Shown here: in pieces, positions 9,800 to 17,243 of the stretch | Position numbering within the stretch: the first letter of the stretch is position 1 | Layout of the letters: each line of letters starts with the position of its first letter | Source of the DNA: Lentisphaerae bacterium RIFOXYA12_64_32 | GTDB taxonomy: Bacteria > Verrucomicrobiota > Lentisphaeria > Oligosphaerales > YB12-FULL-65-16 | DNA: 64,000 bases | Assembly: GCA_001803235.1 (NCBI GenBank) | Contig: MHBL01000148.1 | Location: 1 to 64,000, forward strand | Direction of reading: 5' to 3' | Program-made: the position numbers and the translations under genes | Notes under the pieces: model-generated | What the model was told of the DNA's origin: nothing | What the model saw: the letters and a program-made list of their open reading frames with translations, nothing else | The model's database searches: none

Positions 9800-9972
9800 G
9801 GTTTCAGTGTTCAGGTGACCACCGGGCGGTCTGCCGCCCGCGAGCCGCTGAAACCTGACACATCTCTATCCCAAGTGCCCGCGAGGACGCGGGCGCTCCA
9901 GGGGCCACTGCCCCGCGACACTCGACACCCGTCCCTCTGTCTTCCCTGCCCTGACACCTGAACACTGAAACC
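9800..9972. repeat. Perfect 18-bp inverted repeats flanking 137 bp
   Basis: GGTTTCAGTGTTCAGGTG at 9800-9817 is the exact reverse complement of 9955-9972. The interval holds two small GC-rich hairpins (about 9822-9845 and 9885-9898) and no reading frame of note. It fills the gap between the ThuA-like gene and the pseudopilin. Confidence 0.85.
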
Positions 9973-9975
9973 CCT

Positions 9976-10644
9976 TCACAAATCGAACGGCGCATGTCCC
10001 CAGAAGTTCATGGCCGCCGTCTGCCCCACGATCTGACGTTGCGAGTACCACCCGACGTGACCGTCGGCAAATACGATGTTCAGCCCCATATTGTGCCGGT
10101 CCGAATGGTTGCCGTACGGCATACCACCGTTGTCCGGACTCAGTCCCGGGTGGCACAGGTAGCAGCGGTTGATGGCCCAGGTCGAATCGCCCAGCATCAT
10201 GTCGTCGCACGGATGCCGGATCTTGCTCAGCGCCCGGCTGCGCCGGCAGCCGTGGAGCTGGTGCGTAAAGTTGATCCCGTAACTCAGCAACGGCGTGTAA
10301 TACCCCGGCCCGCTCGGACACAGGTAGACCTGAGAGTCCTTCACGTACGGGTACACAAGCCCCGGCGCCGTCTCGGACCAATACCACCAGAGCTTGCAGG
10401 TCCCGCCGGTCGCACAGTCCTGCGTGCCATAGGCCACCATCTCCTCGTACTCCTCGGCGTACATCAGGAACGCCACGCCCAGTTGCCGCATGTTCGACTG
10501 GCAAACGGCGATGCGGCCCTTCTCCTTGGCCTTGTTGAGGGCCGGCAACAGCAGCGACGCCAGGACCGCAATGATGGAGATCACGACCAACAACTCGATC
10601 AGGGTAAACGTCCGCCCGTTGGGTGTGCGCGACCTGTCCTTCAC
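9976..10644 (-). CDS. Pseudopilin-like protein with type II secretion/prepilin leader and H-x9-DG C-terminal motif
   Basis: A 222-residue protein starting with GTG behind GAGGAGAGG. The leader is NGRTFTLIELLVVISIIAV, with a prepilin peptidase site before FTLIE (the F follows T rather than G) and a hydrophobic helix of about 20 residues. The rest is Cys- and Tyr-rich, and near the C terminus HSDRHNMGLNIVFADGHV gives the spaced His and DGHV motif. This architecture is expanded to many copies per genome in Lentisphaerae and Planctomycetes; surface or pseudopilus roles are usually proposed but not shown for this protein. Confidence 0.8.
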   Translation of the reverse strand: MKDRSRTPNGRTFTLIELLVVISIIAVLASLLLPALNKAKEKGRIAVCQSNMRQLGVAFLMYAEEYEEMVAYGTQDCATGGTCKLWWYWSETAPGLVYPYVKDSQVYLCPSGPGYYTPLLSYGINFTHQLHGCRRSRALSKIRHPCDDMMLGDSTWAINRCYLCHPGLSPDNGGMPYGNHSDRHNMGLNIVFADGHVGWYSQRQIVGQTAAMNFWGHAPFDL

Positions 10645-10661
10645 GGGACCCTCTCCTCAGT

Positions 10662-10681
10662 GAGTTTACTCGGATTAACTC
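10662..10681. promoter_or_regulatory. Possible operator upstream of pseudopilin gene
   Basis: Inverted GAGTT...AACTC with a 10-base centre, containing TACTCGGATTAA (10667-10678). The same 9-base TACTCGGAT followed by A or T and AA occurs at 11044 in front of the LacI-type gene. It lies just upstream of the ribosome site of the pseudopilin gene. Confidence 0.35.
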
Positions 10682-10720
10682 AGAATTTACACCGCCGCAA
10701 CCTGGATGTCAAGTTCTTTT

Positions 10721-10945
10721 CGATCTGTCCGGGGAACTCCCGAGAGAGAAAACGGCCCGCCATGGCCGCCAGGATGCACCCGTTCGTAGTGGGCTCGCAG
10801 CGCGCGGAACAACGTGGAGCGCCAAGAGCCCATCTGGCGAGTATGCGGCGGCACGGCGAGGGGATGGTGTCTTGCCCGGCGGGTGCGCCGCCGGGACTGC
10901 GACACCACTACGAACGACACCGCGGCTGGGTTCCCCGCACAGGTC
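10721..10945 (-). repeat. Family A structured repeat, copy 3
   Basis: Outer ends GATCTGTCCGGG (degraded) and CCCGCACAGGTC (10934-10945); core TTCGTAGTGGG (10783) to CCACTACGAACG (10916) with both hairpins. It lies between two divergently oriented genes. Confidence 0.8.
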
Positions 10946-11043
10946 GCTCTTTCTCGTGTAAAACGCCCTGCGCCTTGTCCAGTCCCGCACGCCTCGTTAG
11001 CGGTCGATGCACAGCTGGCCCCTACGCCTTGAATTATCGATGC

Positions 11044-11058
11044 TACTCGGATAAAGTA
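11044..11058. promoter_or_regulatory. Possible LacI-type operator
   Basis: TACTCGGATAAAGTA has TACT...AGTA half-sites and shares its left part with the site at 10667. It lies 66 bases before the start of the LacI-type gene and could be its own binding site. Confidence 0.35.
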
Positions 11059-11123
11059 TTGGATAGTGGAAGTGAACCCCGCGGTCCGGACAACGGATCC
11101 CGGGATCGGAGCACGGCACCGGC

Positions 11124-12143
11124 ATGGCTGAGAACCTCACCCAACGACAACTGGCCGAACTGACGGGGTACAGTTACCCGACGGTCAATCGTGCGTTGGC
11201 GGGCAGCGGCAAGGTTTCGCCGGCGACCCGGCAGAAGATTCTTGACGCGGCGCAGCGGCTCGGATACAGCAAGAACGTCATTGCCCAAGGCCTGACCCAG
11301 CGCCGGACGTTCACGATCGGCGTCATCGAACCCGGCGTGCACAGCTTCTGGACGTCCTGGCTCTCAGCGCTGGAACGGCGCCTGCGCGCCGACTCCTACT
11401 ATGTGATCTCATGCCACCGCGCCGACACGCAGAGCGGATCCCAGGCGGAGATCGCATTCCTGCTGCAACGCCGCGTGGACGGCTTGATCGTGGTCCCGCA
11501 AGGCCCGAGTGAGGAACCCGAAGTCTTCCGGGGCACGTTCCAGCAGGGCGTGCCGCTGCTCCTCGTCGACGCGTACCTGCCGGAGATCCCGGCCAGTTTC
11601 ATCGGCACCGACAGCGTCCAGGGCGCGCGCGCAGCGTGCCGGTACCTGATCGAACTCGGTCACACGCGCATTGCCTTCGTGCAAGGCCTGGAGGGACACT
11701 ACTCGAATACGTGCCGGCTGGCCGGATACCGACTGGCCATGCAGGAAGCCGGCCTGGCGGTGCGCCCCGAATGGGTCATCAGCGCCGGCAGCTACCGGGA
11801 AGATTCGGGTGAACAGGCGGCGACCGCCGTACTCGCCGCTTCGCCGCGGCCGACGGCCATCTTCGCGGCCAACGATCCGTTGGCTTTCGGTTTGTACAAG
11901 GCTTTCCGCCGCAAAAGGATCAAGATTCCAAAGGATCTTTCTGTCGTCGGCTATGGCGGCATGCCGGAGGGCGAACTGCCTTCCCCGCCGCTCACCACGG
12001 TCACGCAAAACACGGAAGCGCTCGGAATACGCACCGCCGAACTCATGCTGTCGCTGATTCGCGACCGACCGGCCCAGCCCGTCTTCGAGCAACTCCCCGA
12101 CCAGTTGCTCATCCGCGAGTCCTGCGCGAAACCGAGCCGGTAG
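11124..12143 (+). CDS. LacI/PurR-family transcriptional regulator
   Basis: The 339-residue protein has an N-terminal helix-turn-helix (LTQRQLAELTGYSYPTVNRALAGSGKVS, about residues 4-31) and hinge helix region, followed by a periplasmic-binding-protein-like effector domain (about 60-335) with the family landmarks RRVDGLIVVP, FIGTDSVQGARAACRYLIELGHTRIA, AIFAANDPLAFGL and a final LLIRESC. Members bind sugars and control nearby catabolic genes. It is convergent with the AraC gene and divergent from the pseudopilin gene, with which it shares the TACTCGGAT motif. The ATG lacks a close ribosome site (GGAG is about 12 bases away). Confidence 0.9.
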   Translation: MAENLTQRQLAELTGYSYPTVNRALAGSGKVSPATRQKILDAAQRLGYSKNVIAQGLTQRRTFTIGVIEPGVHSFWTSWLSALERRLRADSYYVISCHRADTQSGSQAEIAFLLQRRVDGLIVVPQGPSEEPEVFRGTFQQGVPLLLVDAYLPEIPASFIGTDSVQGARAACRYLIELGHTRIAFVQGLEGHYSNTCRLAGYRLAMQEAGLAVRPEWVISAGSYREDSGEQAATAVLAASPRPTAIFAANDPLAFGLYKAFRRKRIKIPKDLSVVGYGGMPEGELPSPPLTTVTQNTEALGIRTAELMLSLIRDRPAQPVFEQLPDQLLIRESCAKPSR

Positions 12144-12154
12144 CGGAGGCGGGC

Positions 12155-12270
12155 AGTGGCGCGGGACCTCCGGGACCGCAGTAGGGTGCTCGGGGCCGTC
12201 CCGGCCCGAGGCTCTCGGCCGGAGACCGGCCCGAGCACTCCGCTTCGGCGCGAGACGCGCCGAGCCACTG
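12155..12270 (-). repeat. Family B structured repeat, copy 3
   Basis: Reverse orientation (CAGTGGCGCGGGACC ... CGCCGAGCCACTG). It starts 12 bases after the LacI gene stop and lies in the convergent gap to the AraC gene. Confidence 0.82.
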
Positions 12271-12288
12271 GCCCTTCCCGGCAGGGGT

Positions 12289-12307
12289 GCGGGGACAGCG
12301 TCCCCGC
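12289..12307. terminator. Small GC-rich hairpin between convergent genes
   Basis: GCGGGGAC-AGC-GTCCCCGC forms a perfect 8-bp stem four bases from the AraC stop. No T-run follows on either strand, so Rho-independent action is uncertain. Confidence 0.4.
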
Positions 12308-12310
12308 CGT

Positions 12311-13177
12311 CTACTCCGTGTTGACATGCAGCCGGCTGTGGAGCTTGCGGAAGGCCAGGGGCCGGGTGCCGGTCAGGCGCTTGAAGACCTTGCGGAAGAA
12401 TGCGACGTCCGCAAAACCGCACTCCGGCGCGATCTCCTTGATGCTCAGCCGGCTCTCGAGCATCAACCGCCGCGCCATCTTGATCCGAACCAGGTGAATC
12501 TCGTCAGTGATCGAGTGTCCGACCTGCTGCCGGAACACGCGCCCGAGGTAGTCCGGGTTGCAGGAGAGTTGCGCGGCGATGCGCGACGTTGTGGTCTGGC
12601 CGTCCAGGGCCACGGTGACGATCAACTCGCGCGCCTGCTCGGCCAGGCGCCGAGCCGCCTCGGTGCCCGCCGCGGCGGGTTGCGGAGTCCGTGCCAGTTC
12701 GGCCAGCATCAGCGTCAGCAGCACCGAGCGCACCGTCGCCGCGCCCGCGCCATCCGCCTGCTCGTCCAGGAACCGCATGCACATCTCGTACAGGCGCTCC
12801 GGCCGGGCGAGGCGTGTCTGCTGCTGGATGGCCAGAGCGCAGCGCCGCGGCGCCGTACCGGCTTCGACCTGGAAATGGATCCAGAAGAACTCGAGGTCCG
12901 GCGGGTACGGTTCCATGCCGCCGTGCCGGCGGCCGGGCCAGAGCACGAGGCACTCCCCTGCCCCCAGCGTGAACGCCCGCTCGCCCTCGAACATGCCGAG
13001 CCGCCCGCGCCGCACCACGATCAGTTCGTACGAGTCGATGACCCGTATCGGGTGCGTGCCCTTGCCGCGCGACACGAACAGCCCGCCATTGTGTGCGGTC
13101 ACCGGTAGCCCGAGACCGAGTTGCAGTGCGTCGGAGTTCACATTGCGGAACATACCCGCCGGCACGCCCGGCGGCAA
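12311..13177 (-). CDS. AraC-family transcriptional regulator
   Basis: The 288-residue protein has an N-terminal cupin-like sensor domain (about 25-130: VIDSYELIVVRRGRLGMFEGERAF split over two strands, ending HFQVE) and a C-terminal double helix-turn-helix (about 185-285) with IAAQLSCNPDYLGRVFRQQVG and the classic IAPECGFADVAFFRKVFKR. The longest frame starts with TTG at 13177; an ATG nine codons later (13153) is equally plausible because neither has a good ribosome site. AraC proteins with this cupin usually activate glycoside utilisation genes; the GH127 gene begins 700 bases away on the opposite strand. Confidence 0.88.
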   Translation of the reverse strand: MPPGVPAGMFRNVNSDALQLGLGLPVTAHNGGLFVSRGKGTHPIRVIDSYELIVVRRGRLGMFEGERAFTLGAGECLVLWPGRRHGGMEPYPPDLEFFWIHFQVEAGTAPRRCALAIQQQTRLARPERLYEMCMRFLDEQADGAGAATVRSVLLTLMLAELARTPQPAAAGTEAARRLAEQARELIVTVALDGQTTTSRIAAQLSCNPDYLGRVFRQQVGHSITDEIHLVRIKMARRLMLESRLSIKEIAPECGFADVAFFRKVFKRLTGTRPLAFRKLHSRLHVNTE

Positions 13178-13197
13178 TCACGGGGTGAGCTAACGCC

Positions 13198-13890
13198 GCT
13201 GCGGCAGGCTGATGATCGGGTGACGGAGGGATGGCAAGAATCATGGATGGCAGAATCATGGGGTGAAGCACCGCCCGAGTCCCGGCTTCAGCCGGACGCC
13301 TGCCCGTTTCCCGGTGCGCTCGCTGAAGACTCGCGCCCACTTCCGCCTGAAAGGCGCCACTCAGACGAAAACGCCGAACCCACTCCCCGCCTGAGTCCCG
13401 GGCGCGCTGTGCGTTGCCTCGCGCGACAACCCTGTCGAGCACGCCGAAGCGGCTGGGACGCCAACGGGACCGACCACGACTCCGGAGCAGGGCGTCACGG
13501 ATACACCGCTCACGCAGATCCTGGACTTGGGCCCGAACGTCGGAATCGCCTCCTTTTTCTCCGAACCCGTCATCTGCCCAAACGCGAGCCCGCGTGGTAA
13601 CTTCTTCAGTAAGGCCCCACAGGTACTGCCCCTGCGGAGTGACCGGGCTGGAGTGCGATGCGGCAGGACTGACGAAACGTAACCGCTCAGGTAGCCAGAA
13701 GCCAGGAGTCAGAATTCAGAATGGAAAGCGTAACGGCGTCCAGTAACGTGCGGAACGGCTTGATTAGCGGCGGCAAATCGGCAGCACCACCGTCTTCTGA
13801 GTCCACGACTGTCGTTGCTAGCGTCCCCATTCTGACTCCTGGATTCTGACTCCTGTCTACCTGAGGTTACGACGAAACAACGAATCAACG
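13198..13890. other. Intergenic region with short repeats, no gene seen
   Basis: Holds CCTGAGTCCCGGC-type and TTCCGCCTGAAAGGCG-type short repeats (about 13270-13400) that recur near 62260-62350, and an imperfect inverted CCAGGAGTCAGAATTCAG / CTGACTCCTGG pair (about 13690-13850). No reading frame here resembles a protein I know. Confidence 0.6.
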
Positions 13891-13899
13891 GAGCTACTC

Positions 13900-15837
13900 A
13901 TGAAAAGCGGACTACGCAAGCTCGCTCCCGTCTCGTTTGCCAAGATCAAGGTCAACGATGGGTTCTGGAAGCCGCGCATGGACGTGAACCGCACGGCAAC
14001 GCTGCCGATCGAGTACGAGCAGTGCCAGAAGACCGGCCGCATCGATGCGTTCAAACTGGACTGGAAACGCGGCATGCCGAACGAGCCGCACATCTTCTGG
14101 GACTCGGACGTCGCCAAGTGGATCGAGGCGGCGGCGTACAGCCTGACCACGCACCCGGACCCGAAACTGGAACAACTCATGGACGAGGTGATCGGGCTCA
14201 TCGCCAAGGCGCAGCAACCGGACGGGTATCTGAACTGCCACTTCACGGTCGTCGAGCCGGAGAAGCGCTGGGCGAACCTGGCCGACTGGCACGAGTTGTA
14301 CTGCGCCGGGCACCTGATGGAGGCGGCGGTGGCACACTTTGACGCAACGGGCAAGCGCACGTTCCTCGATGTCATGTGCCGCTACGCCGACCTGATCGCC
14401 CGCACGTTCGGCCGCGAACCCGGCAAGAAGCGCGGCTACTGCGGGCACCCGGAAATCGAACTGGCCCTGATGAAACTCTACCGGGCCTCCGGCGAAAAAC
14501 GCTACCTCAACCTGGCCACCTACTTCATCGACGAGCGCGGGCAGCAGCCGTGCTACTACAAGCAGGAGGAGGCCGAACTGGTCCAGAAGGGATGGAAGGC
14601 GCACGGCTGGGCCAAGACGCAGAACTACGCCTACTGCCAGTCGCACAAACCGCTGCGTGAACAAGACGAGGTGACCGGGCACGCAGTGCGCGCCATGTAC
14701 ATCTACTCGGGCATGGCGGACGTGGCGACCCAGACAAACGACAAGGCGCTGCTGAAAGCCTGCCAGATAATGTGGAACCACCTGCACAACAGAATGTTAT
14801 ACATTACCGGCGGCATCGGCTCGACCCAGCATGGGGAAGCGTTCACGTTCGACTACGACCTGCCCAACGACATCGCCTACTGCGAAACCTGTGCCGCCAT
14901 CGGCCTGGTCTTCTGGAACCACCGCATGCTGCAGATCGACGGCGACGCAAAGTACGCCGACGCCATGGAGCGCGCCCTCTACAACGGCACGATCAGCGGC
15001 GTGAGCCTGGACGGAAAGAAGTTCTTCTACGCCAACCGCCTGGCCTCGGACCCGGAGGTGATCAAGCGCACGGGCGGGGTCCAGCATCACTTTCCGCACG
15101 ACCGCCAGGAGTGGTTCGGCTGCGCCTGCTGCCCGCCGAACATCGCGCGCATGATCGCATCGATCGGCGAGTACGTCTACTCGCAGTCGCGCGACACCGC
15201 GTACGTGCACCTCTACGTGCAAGGCGCCGGCGACCTCGACCTGGCGAGCGGCAGAGTTCAGCTGAAACAGACCACGCGGTATCCCTGGGACGGCGCAGTG
15301 GCAATCGAGGTCAACCTGGACGCACCTGCGAAGTTCGCACTGGCGCTGCGCGTGCCGGGCTGGTGCCGCAAGGCGACGTTCAAGGTCAATGGCGAAACGG
15401 TGAAGCCCGAAGTCCTCAAAGGCTATGCGAAGATCGCGCGGACGTGGCGGGCGGGTGACACGGTCGAACTGGACCTGGCCATGCCGGTCGAGCGCGTCGA
15501 GGCGAACCCGGCGGTGCGCATGGACTGCGGCTGCGTCGCGCTCCAGCGCGGCCCGGTCGTGTACTGCATCGAACAGATCGACAACGGCCCGAAGCTGACA
15601 GACCTGTGCCTGCCGGCAAAGGCGAAACTGACGACGAAGTTCGAACCGAAACTGCTCGGCGGTGTCGTGACCATCACCGGCACGGCGACGCGGCGCGACA
15701 CCGCAGGCTGGACCGCCGACACGCTCTACAGCCACACCCGATCCCGTCCCCGGCAGGTCAAGATCAAAGCAGTCCCCTACGCCGTCTGGAACAACCGCGG
15801 CGAAGGCGAAATGCTGGTGTGGGTACACGAAGCGTAG
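13900..15837 (+). CDS. GH127 (DUF1680) beta-L-arabinofuranosidase
   Basis: The 645-residue protein matches the usual length and layout of GH127: an alpha/alpha-barrel (about 15-440) followed by beta-sandwich domains. The zinc and catalytic residues known for HypBA1-type enzymes can be located: E329 and C331 in YCETCAAIG, and C410 and C411 in FGCACCPPNIARM. The C411-type Cys is the nucleophile in the family. There is no signal peptide, so it probably acts in the cytoplasm on arabinosides taken up by the cell. The ATG is preceded by GGAG. The next gene in the same direction was a GH130 enzyme, now broken, so the two probably formed an operon. Confidence 0.92.
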   Translation: MKSGLRKLAPVSFAKIKVNDGFWKPRMDVNRTATLPIEYEQCQKTGRIDAFKLDWKRGMPNEPHIFWDSDVAKWIEAAAYSLTTHPDPKLEQLMDEVIGLIAKAQQPDGYLNCHFTVVEPEKRWANLADWHELYCAGHLMEAAVAHFDATGKRTFLDVMCRYADLIARTFGREPGKKRGYCGHPEIELALMKLYRASGEKRYLNLATYFIDERGQQPCYYKQEEAELVQKGWKAHGWAKTQNYAYCQSHKPLREQDEVTGHAVRAMYIYSGMADVATQTNDKALLKACQIMWNHLHNRMLYITGGIGSTQHGEAFTFDYDLPNDIAYCETCAAIGLVFWNHRMLQIDGDAKYADAMERALYNGTISGVSLDGKKFFYANRLASDPEVIKRTGGVQHHFPHDRQEWFGCACCPPNIARMIASIGEYVYSQSRDTAYVHLYVQGAGDLDLASGRVQLKQTTRYPWDGAVAIEVNLDAPAKFALALRVPGWCRKATFKVNGETVKPEVLKGYAKIARTWRAGDTVELDLAMPVERVEANPAVRMDCGCVALQRGPVVYCIEQIDNGPKLTDLCLPAKAKLTTKFEPKLLGGVVTITGTATRRDTAGWTADTLYSHTRSRPRQVKIKAVPYAVWNNRGEGEMLVWVHEA

Positions 15838-15840
15838 ATC

Positions 15841-16012
15841 GGGGGCTTTGCCCCCGAACCCCCACCAAAGGGACTTGTCCCTTTGGAATCCCGATGGAGT
15901 TCTCCCGATTGTCCGCCGGGGTCCCCGGCGGACAATCGGGAGAACTCCCTTGGGGTGTCCAGAGGGGACGAGTTCCCTCTCGTGGGGGCGCGGGGGAAAA
16001 GCCCTCGCACAT
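15841..16012 (+). repeat. Family G structured palindromic element, copy 1
   Basis: Hairpins in order: GGGGGCTTTGCCCCC (15841), CCAAAGGGAC-TT-GTCCCTTTGG (15865-15886), a perfect 25-bp stem with one-base loop (about 15896-15946, arms starting GAGTTCTCCCGATTG), AGAGGG...CCCTCT (15961-15980) and GGGGGCGCGGGGG...CCCTCGC. The left and right outer arms are inverted copies of each other. It lies directly behind the GH127 stop. Confidence 0.88.
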
Positions 16013-16029
16013 CGGCGGAGGAACAGACC

Positions 16030-16176
16030 ATGTCAGCGTCAGAGACGACGGCTGGATGGATGAAGTGGCCGGGCAACCCGGTGTTGGGCGGGGCGCTCGG
16101 GACGTGCTTCGACATTGCGGTCCTGCGCGACGGCGAGGACCTGGGGTTCGAGACCGCGGTCGTCACCACGGCGTGA
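16030..16176 (+). pseudogene. Truncated GH130 (mannoside phosphorylase-like) gene, 5' end only
   Basis: A GGAGG ribosome site precedes ATG 16030. The frame reads MKWPGNPVLGGALGTCFDIAVLRDGED (split: residues 11-37), which is the characteristic N terminus of GH130 glycoside phosphorylases/hydrolases, where the following TYRMWFSW motif is expected. Instead the sequence changes at 16141 into a segment also found at 20360-20435, and the frame stops at 16176. About 300 codons are missing. Confidence 0.75.
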
Positions 16177-16216
16177 GGGCTCAACAGCCGAAGATGGTGA
16201 TCGGCTTGCCGGCGGG
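16141..16216 (+). repeat. 76-bp segment duplicated at 20360-20435
   Basis: Runs from CTGGGGTTCGAGACCGCGG to GGCTTGCCGGCGGG with one mismatch between copies (G at 16177, A at 20396). In the second copy it covers the last 12 codons of an ATPase gene plus its 3' flank. Confidence 0.88.
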
Positions 16217-16288
16217 GCGAGCACCGAACTTCGGCGAACGCCTGCGGAGAGTGCGTCGCATCGCTCGCGGCACAACCGGCGGCCGCCT
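16183..16288 (-). pseudogene. Remnant of an ATPase gene like the one at 20400-21974, with large internal deletion
   Basis: On the minus strand the piece ending at 16183 encodes AGKPITIFGC and stop, the exact C terminus of the 20.4-kb ATPase. Just upstream, about 16220-16285 reads ATHSPQAFAE, matching ATQYPQAFAK of the same protein about 370 residues earlier, in a different frame. This indicates an ATPase copy that lost its middle. Confidence 0.6.
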
Positions 16289-16486
16289 CTACACACGGAA
16301 CTGGACCGTCGGGACCAGTCGGTCCCGTTCCTGCCGGACCCGGGCCTTGTCCGTGGTGTGCTCCCAGCAGAAGTCGACAAAGGCAAGATAATCCGCCATG
16401 GACATGCGCGGCGGCCGCGACTCGACGATGTCCCATAGCGGGAACACCGGGTCGCGATTGTCGCCGGCCGCACGGATGTCAGCCAC
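16289..16486 (-). CDS. Small conserved-looking ORF coupled to nucleotidyltransferase remnant
   Basis: The 65-residue frame starts with a GTG that overlaps the stop of the upstream frame (GTGGCTGA), a layout of translational coupling. The product contains VFPLWDIVESRPPRMSMADYL (split over a turn) and ends VPTVQFRV. I recognise similar short partners behind DUF6036-like nucleotidyltransferases, but cannot name a function. It may be a dead remainder since its partner is internally deleted. Confidence 0.45.
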   Translation of the reverse strand: MADIRAAGDNRDPVFPLWDIVESRPPRMSMADYLAFVDFCWEHTTDKARVRQERDRLVPTVQFRV

Positions 16487-16685
16487 GGCGGTGGGAGCGG
16501 ATTTCCTGGTAGATCTCCTCGGAGCCATAGCGCTGGCACAACTCCTTGAAATCGGCCGAGTCCACGTCGACCGTCTGGCGACTGACCCCGTAGGCACTCA
16601 ACGCCCATCCTCCCGCCAGCAACGCGTGGATGCGGTTACCGGCGAGGCCAGACGCCAACTCGTTCAGTAGTTCGTCAAAGCGCAC
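16479..16685 (-). pseudogene. Nucleotidyltransferase (AbiEii/DUF6036-like) with internal deletion
   Basis: Starts with GTG five bases behind GGAGGTGA. The N-terminal part RIHALLAGGWALSAYGVSRQ has the GG-W/S core of the nucleotidyltransferase fold. TVDVD is then joined directly to ADFKELCQRYGSEEIYQEI, which looks like the C terminus of the same family; the catalytic aspartate region and about 100 residues in between are missing. Product 68 residues, so probably inactive. Confidence 0.55.
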
Positions 16686-16752
16686 TCACGTCACCTCCGG
16701 GTTCAATGTACCGCCTCGCACCGGCCGGCGCCACGTAGGGAACAGGCCCGAG

Positions 16753-16978
16753 CTTGATGCGTCAGGTGGAGGCCAGGTCTCCCGGCCTGGCCTGCTTCGG
16801 TCGCGTCGCCACATCGCGCCGGGTCTGGAGGCCCGGCGCCCACCTTGGACTCCCATGAAACACATGCTCCAGGCCGTCGACCGACCGTTGCCCTGGAGCG
16901 CGAGACTCCGGGGCGAGGCGAGGTGTTTCATCCCGAGATGACCGGGCGGTCCGCCGCCCGGGGGCGCTGACGCATCAC
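16753..16978. repeat. Family C/D structured element with inverted ends (D1)
   Basis: Ends TGATGCGTCAG and CTGACGCATCA are inverted copies. The flanks GGCCCGAG (16745-16752) and GGCCCGGG (16979-16986) are near-identical 8-base direct repeats. The inside holds several hairpins, including CCATGAAACAC...GTGTTTCATCC and CCGGGCGG/CCGCCCGG. No gene lies within. Confidence 0.6.
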
Positions 16979-17006
16979 GGCCCGGGCAACGACATCCCCG
17001 CCATCC

Positions 17007-17160
17007 TCATTCCCACGGATCGCTTTCGCGGACGATCAGCAAGCTGTCCCGACCCGAGGTCATCAGACTGCGCCCGTCCCGCGTGAACTCGACGCCAAGA
17101 ACATCCCCCGAATGCCCGCCGAGGCTCAGCACCCGCAACCGGCAACTTCGCGCCCGCGAG
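17007..17160 (-). pseudogene. C-terminal fragment of a WD40-repeat protein
   Basis: The minus strand encodes LRVLSLGGHSGDVLGVEFTR, then DGRSLMTSGRDSLLIVRESD and stop at 17007. This is a typical WD40 blade (GH...V..V.F..DG..L.T.G.D). The frame begins abruptly at 17160 where the palindromic repeats before the next gene start, so the rest of the gene is absent. Confidence 0.65.
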
Positions 17161-17166
17161 TGTTTA

Positions 17167-17243
17167 TGACCAAACTGACGCCAAGCGTTAATTCGGTCAG
17201 CTCAGCGCTTGACCAAACTGACGCCAAGCGTTAGTTTGGTCAG
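17167..17243. repeat. Two tandem 34-bp palindromic repeats abutting an ATPase start codon
   Basis: Copies at 17167-17200 and 17210-17243 begin TGACCAAACTGACGCCAAGC and close with TTCGGTCAG or TTTGGTCAG. The second copy is a good inverted repeat (TGACCAAACT / AGTTTGGTCA with 13 bases between) and its last base directly precedes the ATG at 17244. An operator or an integration-related site are both possible. Confidence 0.7.
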
